Source: Chlorops oryzae (lineage: Eukaryota > Arthropoda > Insecta > Diptera > Chloropidae). Taken from it: a stretch of 64,000 nucleotides of DNA. Both the position numbers and the translations under genes were made by a program. The notes beneath the pieces are model-generated. The model saw only the letters and a list, made by a program, of their open reading frames with translations. It was not told the origin of the DNA and made no database searches. Below, piece by piece: positions 54,128 to 64,000 of the stretch; positions within the stretch are counted from its first letter, which is position 1, and the number at the start of each line of letters is the position of its first letter. Location of the stretch: the NCBI GenBank assembly GCA_020466095.1, contig CM035806.1, positions 59,083,188 to 59,147,187 on the forward strand, written 5' to 3'.

Positions 54128-54166
54128 CGACTGAGAAAGAATTAAAGCAGGCAAAGCAATATATAG
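54128..54166 (-). promoter_or_regulatory. TATA box and initiator of the antisense unit in C
   Basis: On the minus strand TATATA (54165-54160) is followed by TCAGTCG (54134-54128), which fits the arthropod initiator consensus TCA-G/T-T-C/T. The spacing from TATA to the initiator A is about 30 bp. The antisense ATG lies about 22 nt downstream. Confidence 0.6.
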
Positions 54167-54260
54167 GCAAAAAATTGAAAGGTCAACAATATAAAACCAC
54201 TCCAAACCAAATATTAATAAAAGTAGGCATAGTGGGTTAACAATAGCACTACATTTTCAG

Positions 54261-55733
54261 ATAATTCCAGTCATCGTTTTTCTCGTCACAACCATTTATG
54301 GGAGTCTGATGGTGTCCCCAATTAACGAACAAAAAGGCTTTATTGAGGTTCACATGTTCAACACTGAAATCGTAAAGGATGCGTACACCATTCTGCACAT
54401 AATCCACCCGCAAGAGATTGCAAGCATGCTCAACTCGATGGAAGACTACATAAATAAAGTAACCATTTACAACAAATTATTGTTATTAAACGAATTCAAA
54501 ACAATTAGACTAAAGTTGCAGTCCATAACCCCTTACGAACATAAACGCCGAAGGAGAGGGTTAATAAACGCAATAGGCACAGCAACCAAATGGTTATTCG
54601 GGGTCATGGACGACCAGGATAGACAGGAAATAGAAGACCACCTTACAACAATAGTAGAAAATGATCACAACGCTATAGAGGGCCTTAACGAACAGATAGC
54701 CATTAACAATCATTTCAACGCCACCCTAGGAGCACTAAAAGTAGCAATAGAACAGGACAGACAATTTTTGAACACAATAGACACGAAAAATATAAATATC
54801 TCAAACCACCAAAGGTTCATTGATCAAATGTTTAAATTAAATAGTATCGAAAACAAAATAAATCTGATTCAGGATAGCGTAGCAGCAGCAAAAAGCGGTA
54901 TAATATATCCAAGCATTTTAACTCCAGAAGAGATAGACAAATTCAAAATAGATTTCTTTAAATGGAAATTTCTTAGAGTAGGGATATTGTCCCACGCACA
55001 AAATGCATTAATAATTGTGATTAAGGTCCCCGAAACCTAATACAGACAGAAGTCAACCTAATCACTCCAGTCCCTAATAAGGAATTTTTCGAGATAATGG
55101 CAAATGATGAGTTAGTGACCGAAATAGACGGAAATATTTTCTCATTCCAAGAAAACGCCATCTTTAAGGAATTAAAAAGAAGTCAGCATTGTGCTATCCA
55201 GGATAATTGCAATTTTATTTTCAATAACAAAACATTTATCAAGTATATCGATGAAGGAACCGTATTAGTGAAAAACGCTAAAAAAGTAACTATAAATCAA
55301 ACTTGCGACAAAAGAAATATAACTTTAACCAATAACGCCCTTATAACTTTTTCGAATTGCAGTATCACAATTCAAAAAGAAAATTTTTTCAATTCTCGTA
55401 TCATGATGGAAGAGAAATATTTTTACTCGGATAAAACGTTTAATCTTAATAACACACCAATAGTTTTCGAAGACATAATAGTAAATAGTTTTAAAAATAG
55501 ACCATACATAAAGGAGCAGATTTTTCATCGCAACATATCATATGGCATTAGTGGCACACTTCTATTGATAATTATAGGAGGGTTAATAGGATTATATTTT
55601 ATTTTTTAAAGAAGATCGGTAAGAGTAGAAGTTAAACAGGAAATAGCAAGAGAAAGCCAAAACATTAAGCGGAATGAAAGTGTTCGAACAATTCTGAAAC
55701 GATACAAAGAAACAGAAAAAACAACCGGAGTTT
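54261..55733 (+). pseudogene. env: Envelope of element C, two lesions
   Basis: The exon starts after the acceptor ACATTTTCAG (54251-54260) with a hydrophobic signal sequence. A cleavage site (KRRRRG), LINAIGTATKWLFG and MDDQDRQEI follow. A one-base shift near 55035 splits the ectodomain; the rest runs at 55050-55609. A TAA at 55607 cuts the protein just after its membrane anchor, and the original cytoplasmic tail can still be followed to 55733. F-like insect retroviral envelope, now inactive. Confidence 0.83.
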
Positions 55734-56075
55734 AGTACACTACACTTTAAAGTCAAGAACATTAATTTAGACCCTCGTATATCACCAACCACATACCCGA
55801 ATTAAGCAATAAACAGAAAATCATATCGAAGAAATGCATTAAAGGCATAAACGAAATTTTGTTTATCTTTCAATTAAACGAATAAAATATAAAACGAAAT
55901 GCATGAACGCGTAGCATTCGATATTGACACCGCAGCAGTGAGGGCATATTAAAAGAAAGGTATAAAAAAGAAGCGACTCTTTGCACAATAATAAAACTTA
56001 TTTTATTCTTATAGAAGCACCTGGAGAAAGGAAAAATCGAAAGGGCAACGACCCAAATACATCCAGGCTCAAGTA
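55734..56075 (+). other. env to Ulp1 interval of element C, left of the MITE
   Basis: About 340 bp with no gene. With 56895-56981 it forms the original env-Ulp1 spacer, of a length similar to that in B. Confidence 0.5.
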
Positions 56076-56894
56076 CACAGAAAAACTGGCTACGAAAAAT
56101 TCCAATTATTGGTGATTGTTAAACACCATTCATTGGCATTTTAATTGTCACAATTAAAAATTTCAAACAAATCACCAATTTCGGCAAAATTTTGTAATAT
56201 GAATTTTCAAATAAAGTTTTGTTTGACTGATTTGTCATATCAATCACTCAAAGTATTCACACTTAACAAAACTTTGTTTGATTGTTTTGTTGTATCAATT
56301 AATGAAAATATTCACACTCAACAAACATTTTCAATTAACGATTTGTTCTATCAACAACCAAAAGTATTCGCACTCAACAAAACCTTGATTGCTTGTTTTG
56401 TTATATCAATTAATGAAAGTATTAGTGCATATAAATATTTTTCTAAAGTTCTCATTAGCTTTATGCGGACGTACGTACAAGAAGAGGAAAAATAATCAAC
56501 AATAAGCTGACATATGTTCATTAATCATGATGTTATAATTTTATAATTATCGTCCGTAAACTGACTTTACAGACTCCAATTTTTATTATGGAATATGTAG
56601 ATGAAGCAGATTTTCCTTTTTTATTTATTTAAAATTTTTGGTTGATTTTTAATACCTTTGATTGTTAATATTACAAATCAATAGTTGAAAATGTTTGTTG
56701 AGTGCGAATACTTTAAGTTGTTGATACAACAAATTGTTAATTGAAAATGTTTGTTGAGTGCGAATACTTTCATTAATTGTCCCAATCAAACGATTTGTTT
56801 AATATAACAAAAATGTGATAGGCTGAGTTTTAACAACGAAATTGTTATATTGATTAAAAAATTGGTTGTATTTACGCACAAAAGTTTTTCTGTG
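56076..56894. mobile_element. 819-bp MITE with inverted subterminal repeat arrays
   Basis: Inverted ends CACAGAAAAACT flanked by TA on both sides (56074-56075, 56895-56896). Repeats of the type GAAAGTATTCGCACTCAACAAA occur several times in one orientation in the left half and in the opposite orientation in the right half. It is non-coding; the 116-aa ORF inside it is made of these repeats. The TA target suggests a Tc1/mariner-type helper. Confidence 0.75.
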
Positions 56895-56981
56895 TAGACA
56901 AGTGGGAATAGCTTATCAGTTTTTCCACATTCTAAATTTTATTTCTCGGCTCTGATCAAATAAGAAGAAATCGTCCAAAAA

Positions 56982-57825
56982 ATGGCCAAGGAACAAATTT
57001 GTTCTTACATGATCGGAAAACGAGCAACGTAAATAACTAAAAAAGAGTATATTGATTTAATTGACAACCAGTGGCTGGGTGATACTCATATCAATGTTTT
57101 TTTAGATTGGATATTTAAAAGGCATGATCCTATTTCAGGTGAAGTGCACATTTTTAATTCTTTCACGTACGCAGCAATAAAAGCGGCAGTAGATGCTCCG
57201 GAAAGCATAGCTGAGTTGCGAATTAAAACAATTATAAAAAACATTGATGCGAGAAAAATAAAAAATTCGTTATTACCCATATGTGTGAAAAACCACTGGA
57301 TGTTGGCAATTGTGCGGAATAAAATAGAATATATCCTAGACTCATTAAATCCACACAATTACATTGAGATATACACAAACATAGCAAAATTCTTTGAGAA
57401 TGTCGCAAAAAATTTAAAAGACGATAAATTAGTAACCAATAAATTCATTTGTCCGAAATGTCCGCAACAAAAAAACATGTTTGACTGTGGGATATTTACG
57501 CTGCACTTTGCAGAATATTTTTTTTTCAAAAATAAAAGATGGAAATGAAGACTGGGAGAACACAATCTCGTTAGAAAAAGAAAGCAGAGAATTAACGAGA
57601 ATTTTTTTTGGAAACCTTATAAAAAATTGGAATAAAAATGACCTTAATTTAACAGACCAAGAAGTAACAGCAGATGAAATGGAAATATTGAAACAAATGA
57701 TAAAGGAACTAAAAGATAAGAGACAAAATAAAAATAGAAAAAGAGAGCTAGTTAAGCTAAATGGTAAATCCTTCAGATTAACCATAGGAGTTTTGAACGA
57801 ACTAAAAATAAAACGAGTAAAATAA
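56982..57825 (+). pseudogene. Ulp1-like protease of element C, two lesions
   Basis: ATG at 56982; a nonsense TAA at 57030 and a frameshift in the T-run near 57522 break it. The core remains readable: NQWLGDTHINVFLDWI, His in KNHWMLA, Asp in YILDSLNPH, CPQQ and MFDCGIFTLHF. The Lys-rich coil and the end motif KLNGKSFRLTIG follow in the second frame. Same family and position (3' of env) as in B. Confidence 0.8.
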
Positions 57826-58456
57826 TTGTTTAAGAAGCAGTTGTATTTACGAAAACTGCAGAAAATATTGTTTGTAGCTTTTAAATTTCTATATATATTG
57901 GTGAGGGTATTATATTATAAAAAAAAAAAAAAACATTTTTGAAACCAAGAATCAAACATATATAACATCAAAAATGAACCTATTAAGTAAAGTATTTCAA
58001 AAATCAATTATGCAATTAATATAATTTCTAAATTAAGAACAGAAACAATAAAATTAAACAAGGTCTATAAAATAAAAATATTTGATTTTATAAAGGATGA
58101 GAAAATTGATTTTATGTTTTAAGAGATATAAACAAGAAAAGTAAACAATGTCCCTAATATAAGATTTTATGATTAAATAAGAATTGAAATATCTGACACT
58201 CTTTTAATATAACACTAAGATCGAACAACTCAAATAAGCAGTACATCAGCAGCGCATCGTCAGTACATCATTTCCTAAGATTACACAAAACGATCACCAA
58301 CACACCAGAGCACCTAGAAGTCGCGTGCAACCACATTTACAAGTTAAGGTCTACAACTACTCCTTTTAAAAAGGGGGAGGGAATGCTCAGAGCCGTGCAG
58401 CAACTTCAACATGTTTAACGTCGCGATGCTCACGACTCCTTTAAAAGGGGGAGGGA
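57826..58456 (+). other. 3' untranslated region and two purine tracts of element C
   Basis: AT-rich, no gene. The main tract TTTAAAAGGGGGAGGGA (58440-58456) abuts the LTR. A near copy, AAAAAGGGGGAGGGAA (58368-58383), lies about 75 bp upstream and looks like a local duplication of the tract. Confidence 0.7.
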
Positions 58457-58742
58457 TGTTGTGAGTCAACACTTGACTCACGAGCATTTAACATTTTTAC
58501 CGTTGGTCACCTCAAAAGTGCAGCATTACGAAACAGCAACAAACTCATGAGCAAGCTAAACGTCCAGCCCAAGCAACGCACAACAACAACAAAGACAACC
58601 TCACCGAAACTGTAACTCGAGCACTTTTGGCACACGACGGGAACGGTGAATGGGCACAACAACAACAAATGCAGAATCGTAAGCCAACGTCGTAAGCGAA
58701 TTTCAATACAAGGAAATTCGTGAAGAACAATTGTAACACCTG
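58457..58742 (+). repeat. 3' LTR of element C, 5' portion
   Basis: It begins TGTTGTGAGTCAACACTTG after the polypurine tract and is interrupted after 58742 (flank CCTG) by the minus-strand element E. Confidence 0.8.
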
Positions 58743-59493
58743 TGTTGTGGCTAGGGTGTGTACTGAAAAGGACACACAGCCTAATGCCAAAACGTTATAT
58801 ATTTTCGTGTATTTTACAAATACACAGCCCTAACTTCCTTCTTTCAAATAAATGTACATCGAAGGATTCTTTTCACTCTTTTTATTTATATCTTAAAACA
58901 CTTATTCCTACTGCAATAACTCCTGAATTACACTCGAATGACTTCCCTAATTCCCTAAATTACAATAAACGCTCAGACTTGAATTGTTGTTGCCGTTGGG
59001 TCAGTACAAGCCAATTCGAACCGGAACGTTGAATACTTAATCACCAGTCCTTTTCCAATTGTCGATCATCTGCTTTTATAGGGAGAAAGTGCCTAGCATG
59101 CACTTTCTGGCTGGAACTTCGGAATGCGGAAAACGATGTGGCAATGCTGCGACTGCTGACCTAATTCTTGGTGATGTCGTCATAGTCACTTGTTGCTTTG
59201 TTTCTGTGTTCTACTTTGCATTTGCTGATCATGCGAAACTGATTCGTTCGTCGTTCTCGCCGTTCGTCGTTCTCGCCGTTCGTCTGTTTGTCCGTTGCGA
59301 TTGATCATATTTCGTCGCTTGCTGCGGTTATTGTCTTCGACTTCGGCGTTGTTTCGACCTTGACCATGAATTTACCATTTTGTCAGCTTTCATTTCAGGG
59401 TCGTTTGTTTATTTTCGTTCGCTGCGGTGTTATTTGATTTGTTGTCGATCAGAGTCAACGTGAAAGGTTTGTGAGTAGACACGGCTCACAACA
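58743..59493 (-). repeat. 3' LTR of element E
   Basis: 751 bp, clearly the same family as the A LTRs (744 bp), with small indels. The purine tract complement TACCTCCCTCC (59494-59504) follows on the plus strand. Confidence 0.9.
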
Positions 59494-60626
59494 TACCTCC
59501 CTCCTTCAATGAGTCACGAGTATCGTGGCTGATGTAGGTGCTATTATTGAGATGTGTGTATTCGTGTCTGTTTTGTTGATTTGTCTACTGTTGTGGTAGG
59601 CCGTTGTTGATAACAGCTAAGCAGAACTTGGTGAACGCTGCTCATGCCGCAAATATTGCATGACCTTGAAAATGGTCGATGTAGCTCATTGCCGAGTCGC
59701 TATCAGCTGATTGTTGTGTGTCAGTTGTCGTCGACTTTTTATAGTTTTAGCTATGACCATTAGTGTGATAACTATAGTTTGTGCGCTTATGTTGGGTATG
59801 ATCGCGACTTGAGAGATGGTTGTGTTGTTTATGTTGTGTGGGGTGAAGGCAACTCACCCATTGCCCCCTCCCCCCCGAGGTGTTGATAGAACGTTGCCGT
59901 ATTATGCACCGACGCTGGATTTAGTGTTGGTTGAAATTGTCGCTGACTCGATGCATTTGAGGCTATGTACTTGTTGTGTTGACTGGTGTTGTGCATTTAA
60001 TACTTATGCACTCGCTGTAGTTGTCGTTGCTGTTGTTCAAAATTCTTGTTGTTCGCTGTTGTGCATTTAAAGCTAGTGCACTCGCTGTAGTTGTCGTTGC
60101 TGTTGTTCAAAATTCTTGTTGTTCGCTGTTGTGCATTTAAAGCTAGTGCACTTGATGTGTTGAGTATTAGTTACTGACTTTTGTTGGGTTCGCTTGGCCA
60201 GGTAGATCTGCTGATTATGACTAACTTAAATATGCTTATTATTTTTCGTACAATTTTGCCCTTCTTCTTCTTTCACTTTATGAATATATTTGTTTTGTAT
60301 ATAATTTCAGTACTTAATGCTACTTATATATTACCCTTCACCTGAATTTTTCTTATAATTGTACCCTTCACCCGATATATATATATATTAATTTTGTTTT
60401 TTAAATGCATAATATTGCCAATCGAATGATTATTGTATTTATTGATGAGTCAACCATTTGGCGTACTTTTTGTTTTGTTTGGGATATTTGAAATGTAAAT
60501 CTTACAATTCTTACTTTAAATGCTCAAATATTGCATATATATATATTTTGTTTCGTATATAATTTCAGTACTTAATGCTACTTATATATTACCCATCACC
60601 TGAATTTTTCTTATAATTTTTGACTT
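59494..60626 (-). other. 3' untranslated region of element E with local duplications
   Basis: No credible gene; the plus ORF at 59816-60070 also occurs reversed in A and is shared untranslated sequence. A second purine tract (CCCCCTCCCCCCC on plus) lies at 59864-59876. A 70-bp unit starting GTTGTGCATTTAA is tandemly duplicated around 59991-60131. A block starting TATATAATTTCAGTACTTAA is repeated at about 60298 and 60557. Confidence 0.7.
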
Positions 60627-61464
60627 TTACATTTGATCTATTTTAATTCTTTTTGTTTTAGTAATTTTTATTCTAAACAGTTTATTGTTTATTCTGACTC
60701 TTTTCTCTATGTCGCCTTTTTTTTTCATTTTTACTTTTTCGTTCTTTTTTCAATTGGTTCACAATTTCAGTTAGACATTCATGTTCGTTTGGCGTTATTT
60801 TGCATTCTTTTTCTGTATTCTTCTGTATTGACCAATTTTCAATTAAGGTCGCTAATGACTTTCTTGATATTCTTGCATTTAATTTAGAAAATTCAATTTC
60901 CTGTTGGTGTTCCTCTAATTGTATGAAAAAATGTTCTGCTAAATTAAGCAAAAACAGGCCACAATCGAATTGATTTGGCTGTTGTGGACATTCTGCGTAA
61001 TTTACTGTGAGAGGTTCATAATCCCTCTTATTATTTAGTTTCGTGACTATTTCAGAAAACTTTTCCATACTTTTTTTTATTTCATATAACCCGTGGGGTT
61101 TTAAGGAATCTAGAACATAAAATTTTTTGTGTCTGATGATTATCAACATCCAATGGTTGTACTCACATACTGGAAAAATCCAGTTTTCCACGTTACACAC
61201 ATCAACATTCCTCAACAAACTTTTCGTTCTGATTTCGGCAATGTTAGCATCTGCTTGTATCATTGATTTTATCCCTTCATAGGCAAAGGAGCTAAAAATG
61301 TGTACTTTGCGTTTTAAAAGAACGTGCTTTTTAATTAACCAGTTTAAGAAGACGTTGATGTGTACATCCGTTAGCCATTGATTGCTGACAATTCGTTCGT
61401 GGTCCTTTTTTGTTATTTTTATTGACCGAGATTCTATTTTATATTCGCAAATTATATTTGACAT
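60627..61464 (-). pseudogene. Ulp1/SENP-like protease of element E, 3' frameshift
   Basis: The minus-strand ORF 61464-60682 is near-identical to the A protein: His104 (YNHWMLI), Asp119 (YVLDSLKPH), CPQQ and Cys168 (FDCGLFLL). A shift in the homopolymer run near 60720 replaces the last 30 residues; the expected end can be followed to about 60627. The catalytic core is complete, so loss of activity is not certain. Confidence 0.8.
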
Positions 61465-61809
61465 GTTTTAAAATGGACAGGAACAATTATGAAAATTTGA
61501 AATCACTTCAAGCGTGTATGAAATTGAGAAAAAAAAAAACAAACTTTTAGAAATTTTTAAATTCAACCGTCTACTTGCCGCTGACAGAGTACTTTAAACT
61601 TTACAATGCTTTGTAGTTTTTCTCTTGTTTTATTTCCCGTCTTGGTATACCTTTTCTGTGCTTACTGTGTGCTTAGTTGTCTCGAATATCGAATTGCATT
61701 TTCGCTTATAGCCAATTGCATTACTTTGGATTGTCAAATTCTTGATTTTGAAATTGTTACCTATTACTGAGTTATTGGTCATTGAACTGGTGTAGTTTCT
61801 ATTGGTGCT

Positions 61810-63274
61810 TTAAAGTGATGGGGCATTTTGTTTTTCTTCATATCGTTTGAGGATTTCCTCAATACTTTCCTTATTCTTGGGCTGAGTGTCCTGTCGGGCT
61901 ACTTCTTGCTTGACCTCTATTTTGACCCCTTTGCGTTTCATTATCATGACTATTCCAACTAGTGCCCCAAATGCTATTATAACCATTGTCCCACTAATGC
62001 CGTAGGAGATTTTTCGGTGAAATTCTATCTCTTTTATGAACGGTCTATTTTTAAAGCTGTTAACTATTATATCCTCGAATATTATCGGTTTATTCGTAAA
62101 GTCGTCCCCCATTTCACTTTCCATACCCAAGTATCTGTCTTCTATTACCGCTTTCTGGTTAAAAAACTTCTCCCTTCCAATTTTTATACTGCAATTGAAA
62201 ATGTGATTAGTGCGTTACCCTCTATTGTTAAATTATTTTTGTCGCATGTATGTTCTATTTTTAACTTTCTTGCATTTTTTATTAAAATCGTCCCTTCGTC
62301 CACGTATTGGATATGTGTTTTATTATTATATATGAAATTGCAACTCTTTTGTATTACACAGTGTCGGCTTCGTTTTAACTCTTTCAAAACAGAATTCTCT
62401 TGATATGTGAAAATTGTTCCGTTTATTGTTGTTATTATTTCGTCATTTGCCATTATTTCAAAAAAATTGTTGTTTGGGACTGCTGTAATCATTCTGACTT
62501 CTGTTTTTACCACCGATTTTGGCACCTTGATTACTATTATAACGGAACTTTCGACATAGGATAATATTCCTACTCGTATGAGCTTTAGTTTGAATAAATC
62601 AATCTCAAATCTTTTTATTTCTTCTGCTGTTAAAATATTGGGGTGGATTAATCCATGCTTTGCTGCTGCTATGCTATCCTGTATCAGGTTTACTTTTTCT
62701 TCAATTACGTGTAGCTTTAGCATTTGGTCATTGAATAGTATGTGCTTCATTAAGTTTGTGCTCCTGCTATCTACTGCATTGATTATTTGCCTTCCTCATA
62801 ACACCTAAAGTTTCATTAAAATACGTGTTTATGCTTATTTGTTCGTTGAGACCACCTATGGCATTATGACTATTTTCTGTCGCCACCTTTAGATGCCCCT
62901 CAATCTCCTGCCTGTCCTGGTCATCCATGATCCCAAATAACCACTTTGTCGCGGTTCCGACCGCATCAATCAACCCCCTTTTCTGGCGGCTATGTTCGGA
63001 CGGCGTTATTGACACTAGTTTTGACTTAATTTTCTTTATTTCGCTAACCAGTAAATTTTTATTGTATATTTCTACTTGATTTATGTATTTTTCAATTGAC
63101 TCTACCATACTTGCGATTTCCTTTGGGTGTACAATGTGCAGGATTGTGTACGAGTCTTTTACTATGTCTGTTTTCCGCAACTGAATGTCAATGAAGCCCC
63201 TCTGGTCCATAATCGGTGTCGTTATGAGGTTAGTCCCAGTTGTTACTATTAGTGAAATTAAGATTGCCCAAATC
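61810..63274 (-). pseudogene. env: Envelope of element E, frameshifted
   Basis: The minus-strand exon starts after the acceptor CATTTTCAG (63275-63277) with a hydrophobic signal sequence. A cleavage site (SRQKRG), LIDAVGTATKWLFG and MDDQDRQEIEG follow. Frames change near 62770 and 62180, separating 62767-63274, 62184-62750 and 61810-62130; the last carries the membrane anchor (VIIAFGALVGIVMIM) and tail. F-like insect retroviral envelope, now inactive. Confidence 0.82.
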
Positions 63275-63316
63275 TGAAAATGACGAAGCACAATTTTGCT
63301 GGATTAGCCCCCATGA

Positions 63317-63323
63317 TATAAAG
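63317..63323 (+). promoter_or_regulatory. TATA box of the candidate antisense unit in E
   Basis: TATAAAG on the plus strand just outside the env acceptor, about 170 bp upstream of the candidate antisense ATG (63493). Confidence 0.4.
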
Positions 63324-63492
63324 GTATCGTATTGTTGCTTTGGTCGTCAAAAGTTTAGTGTGACCTCGGCAGATAGCTTTCTTTCAAGTCTGGTATGCCG
63401 ACACTTTGCCCATTCTTCTTTACTTTGAGTTATTTTTTCGTTGGGGGTGTCATAGAACTTTTCTTGGTCATGAGTTTGTCACTTCCTCCATA

Positions 63493-64000
63493 ATGCGCAA
63501 TCTGGTAAGTTGTCTCTAACGGCTTGTATAACTCTAAATTAATCTTATTTTGTTCTAGAACGCCCGAATTTTCCCTAAGATCTTTAACGAAGCTCAATTT
63601 CTTCTCCCGACGGTGGATTCTGCCCTTGCTGTTTCAATTCAGCGTACCATGGCAATATTTCTTATGTTTTTCTTTGATTTTTGTTGGCTACCCGGTTCCC
63701 TCTTCTGGATTTTGAATGACTGTCTCATGGTGAGGGAGTTTTTATTTTTTTTTTTTTGTTTTTGTATCTATATATATAATATTATTTTTTTTTCTCTGAT
63801 TTCTTTCAGTTTCTGGTCTGTGTTTATATTTATTTCCTCGTTTTCTATGATGCTATCTTGTCGTGTATCTCTACCTGCTTGGATTATTTTTACCCTCGTT
63901 TTTCTCCACTCATTCGGAAATTTTACGTTATTCGACAATGCCACCCTTATTGTGTCCGGACCTGTATTTTTCGTCTACAGAAAGGACGGTACCACTTAAT
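63493..64000 (+). CDS. Candidate spliced antisense gene of element E, partial
   Basis: Plus strand, opposite to the element. ATG at 63493; exon 1 ends at 63504 with donor GTAAGT; intron 63505-63558 (54 bp, acceptor TTGTTCTAG); exon 2 is 63559-63729 (57 codons); intron 63730-63809 (80 bp, GTGAGG to TTCTTTCAG); exon 3 runs open to the window edge. Both introns are phase 0 and of typical fly length. The product is hydrophobic and aromatic in exons 2 and 3, so it may be membrane-associated. I see no recognisable domain and no convincing similarity to the B and C antisense proteins. The location, beside the env acceptor and against the element, is equivalent to theirs. Confidence 0.45.

Larger units (their letters stand above)
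49174..58742 (+). mobile_element. LTR retroelement C, 5'-lacking, with PTP, antisense ORF, env and Ulp1
   Basis: The plus-strand element begins abruptly in the pre-protease region where the D LTR joins, so its gag and 5' LTR are not present. It keeps pol with PTP, an antisense ORF, env, Ulp1, two purine tracts and the first 286 bp of its 3' LTR, which is cut by element E. Two nonsense codons and a shift in pol, lesions in env and Ulp1, and a MITE at 56076 show it is older than B. Confidence 0.88.
58743..64000 (-). mobile_element. LTR retroelement E (A family), truncated by the window
   Basis: Minus strand. 3' LTR 59493-58743 (751 bp, AGCCACAACA end at 58743), purine tract, 3' region, Ulp1-like gene, env and the start of an antisense unit on the plus strand. 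It matches A in LTR, Ulp1 and 3' region. Its pol and gag, if present, lie beyond 64000. It supplies the env that A has lost. Confidence 0.88.

Noticed and set aside
59816..60070. 84-codon plus-strand ORF in element E, also found reversed in A (13910-14119)
   Set aside because: It is shared 3' untranslated sequence, includes a tandem duplication, and shows no start context or domain.

Overview
The window is eukaryotic and almost certainly comes from a higher fly (Diptera). It holds no host gene that I can recognise. It is a dense nest of transposable elements on both strands: env-bearing Ty3/gypsy retroelements of errantivirus type, a Jockey-type LINE, an intact mariner, a pogo-like and a hAT transposon, several MITEs, and a mini-me-like dispersed repeat. 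The fly assignment rests on the element families, on short GT-AG introns and on arthropod-type initiator motifs.

Layout. 1-1030: Jockey reverse transcriptase fragment (minus). 1031-20866: an old errantivirus 'G' (minus) cut into pieces by element A (3703-15231, target duplication ACTG) and by a pogo-like transposon (17334-20108). A has a hAT (3712-7560, 8-bp target duplication) inside its left LTR, and that hAT carries further MITEs. 20867-49173: D-type element (minus), carrying the nearly intact element B (22885-36661, target duplication CAAC), an intact mariner (40987-42275) and a solo LTR (43899-44481). 49174-58742: element C (plus), lacking its 5' part, with a MITE in it. 58743-64000: element E (minus), of the same family as A, inserted in the 3' LTR of C and running off the window.

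The main result is that A, B, C, D and E form one clade. All LTRs begin TGTTGTG and the primer-binding site is TGGCGCAGCCGG. The layout is not that of a standard errantivirus. Gag has an N-terminal coiled coil and five CCHC knuckles. Pol follows in the -1 frame, with a covarying hairpin around the gag stop. In B and C pol continues past integrase into a complete protein tyrosine phosphatase (PTP) domain. All five encode a separate Ulp1/SENP-like C48 cysteine protease. Env appears to be made from a spliced RNA whose first coding exon supplies little more than the AUG. B and C share homologous antisense ORFs between pol and env, each with a TATA box upstream and AATAAA downstream; E and D have further antisense candidates.

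How the genes may work together (inference): gag, pol and env form a retrovirus-like replication and transmission module. The PTP, the deSUMOylase-like protease and the antisense gene look like accessory functions, perhaps acting on host signalling, SUMO-dependent silencing or antiviral defence. B has identical-looking 812-bp LTRs and intact pol, env, Ulp1 and antisense ORFs, with one frameshift in gag, so this system was probably active recently.
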